From assembly GCA_003354055.1 (NCBI GenBank), contig PIVQ01000471.1:1-5957 (forward strand): a stretch of 5,957 nucleotides of DNA, written 5' to 3'. The notes beneath the pieces are model-generated. The model saw nothing but the letters and a program-made list of their open reading frames with translations. It searched no databases and was not told where the DNA came from. Source of the DNA: Desulfobacteraceae bacterium. Lineage in GTDB: Bacteria; Desulfobacterota; Desulfobacteria; Desulfobacterales; Desulfobacteraceae. Below, one piece after another: positions 5,635 through 5,957 of this stretch (position 1 is the stretch's first letter; each line of letters begins with the position of its first letter). The position numbers and the translations under genes are program-made.

Positions 5635-5755
5635 GCATTCACAATTGGACACTAAACAGCTGAATCAAACGGCATAAAAAGGTATACCAGCCCAAAAGAA
5701 ACGGGCATTGTGAATAGCTTTACGCGAAACAGACACAATAATTAGGAAAAGAAGA
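5635..5755 (+). other. Spacer between oadG and oadB with inverted repeat
   Basis: This gap of 121 nt is wide for an operon. ATTCACAAT (5637-5645) and ATTGTGAAT (5707-5715) form a perfect 9-bp inverted repeat enclosing 61 nt, and a small GCCC/GGGC pair (5690-5693 with 5703-5706) lies inside. There is no T run, so a terminator is unlikely; an mRNA-processing or regulatory hairpin, or chance, remain. No small ORF was found. Confidence 0.4.
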
Positions 5756-5957
5756 ATGGAACTGCTTCTACAGTTTTTATCAAACACCGGATTTGCACTT
5801 GCAAGTTATGGAAATTTTGTTATGTTGGCCATCGGCTGTTTATTTGTTTACCTGGCCATTGCCAAGCAGTATGAACCCCTCCTGCTACTGCCTATTGGTT
5901 TTGGTGTTCTGATAGGCAATATCCCATTTTTTAAGGGCTTCGGGCTGGGAATTTATG
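5756..5957 (+). CDS. oadB: OadB/GcdB/MmdB-type beta subunit of sodium-pumping decarboxylase, 5' part
   Basis: 67 codons, cut by the window edge. The peptide begins MELLLQFLSNTGFALASYGN, then a transmembrane helix around 19-36 (FVMLAIGCLFVYLAIAK), then YEPLLLLPIGFGVLIGNIPF, the highly recognisable start of the beta subunit that carries the sodium channel and couples decarboxylation of the carboxybiotin to export of Na+. Full-length members are several hundred residues with about nine or more membrane segments; most of the protein lies to the right. AGGA at 5744-5747 is 8 nt before the ATG. The substrate class (oxaloacetate, malonyl-, methylmalonyl- or glutaconyl-CoA) cannot be told from this end, so the symbol is generic. 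Confidence 0.9.
   Translation, partial: MELLLQFLSNTGFALASYGNFVMLAIGCLFVYLAIAKQYEPLLLLPIGFGVLIGNIPFFKGFGLGIY

Overview
The window looks like chromosomal DNA of an anaerobic, probably sulfate-reducing Desulfobacterota (Desulfobacteraceae-like) bacterium. This rests on the right edge, where a cyclic-nucleotide-binding-fold protein, an OadG-type gamma subunit and an OadB-type beta subunit of a sodium-pumping decarboxylase follow one another. It also rests on the style of the remaining proteins. The taxonomic call is inference from family resemblance; no rRNA or other marker is present.

Layout, left to right. (1) 1-126, minus strand: the N-terminus of a membrane-anchored YdcF/DUF218-like protein that runs off the left edge. 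(2) 127-596: a long non-coding gap with no convincing gene. (3) 597-1992, plus strand: a probable two-gene operon of a 346-aa lipoprotein and a 109-aa wholly helical protein. I recognise neither beyond the lipoprotein signal. (4) 2030-2083: a large imperfect hairpin between convergent genes, probably a terminator. (5) 2112-2948, minus strand: an AraC-family regulator with an N-terminal cupin sensor and a C-terminal double HTH. (6) 2949-3232: a divergent intergenic region with nested inverted repeats (3018-3104). (7) 3233-4552, plus strand: a calcineurin-like metallophosphoesterase with a full set of metal-binding motifs but no visible export signal. (8) 4587-4748: a fragment of a second metallophosphoesterase, still in frame across the GNHD motif but lacking both ends. 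(9) 4799-5957, plus strand: a cNMP-binding-domain protein, oadG-like and oadB-like genes; the last is cut by the right edge.

How the genes may work together. OadG and OadB are membrane subunits that couple decarboxylation of a carboxylic acid or CoA ester to sodium export. The small CNB-fold protein is translationally packed against oadG: 2 nt separate them and the oadG ribosome site lies in its last codons. It is therefore likely a regulatory or accessory partner of the pump. Its phosphate-binding cassette has lost the canonical Arg and Ser, so it may not bind cAMP. The metallophosphoesterase upstream might act on a cyclic nucleotide, but that is speculation from adjacency. The lipoprotein pair and the AraC gene have no evident functional tie to the rest.

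The most unusual items are the CNB protein/sodium-pump linkage, the metallophosphoesterase relic, the interleaved inverted repeats upstream of the phosphoesterase, and the unrecognised lipoprotein/helical-protein pair. Nothing here is a CRISPR array, tRNA, rRNA or intact mobile element.
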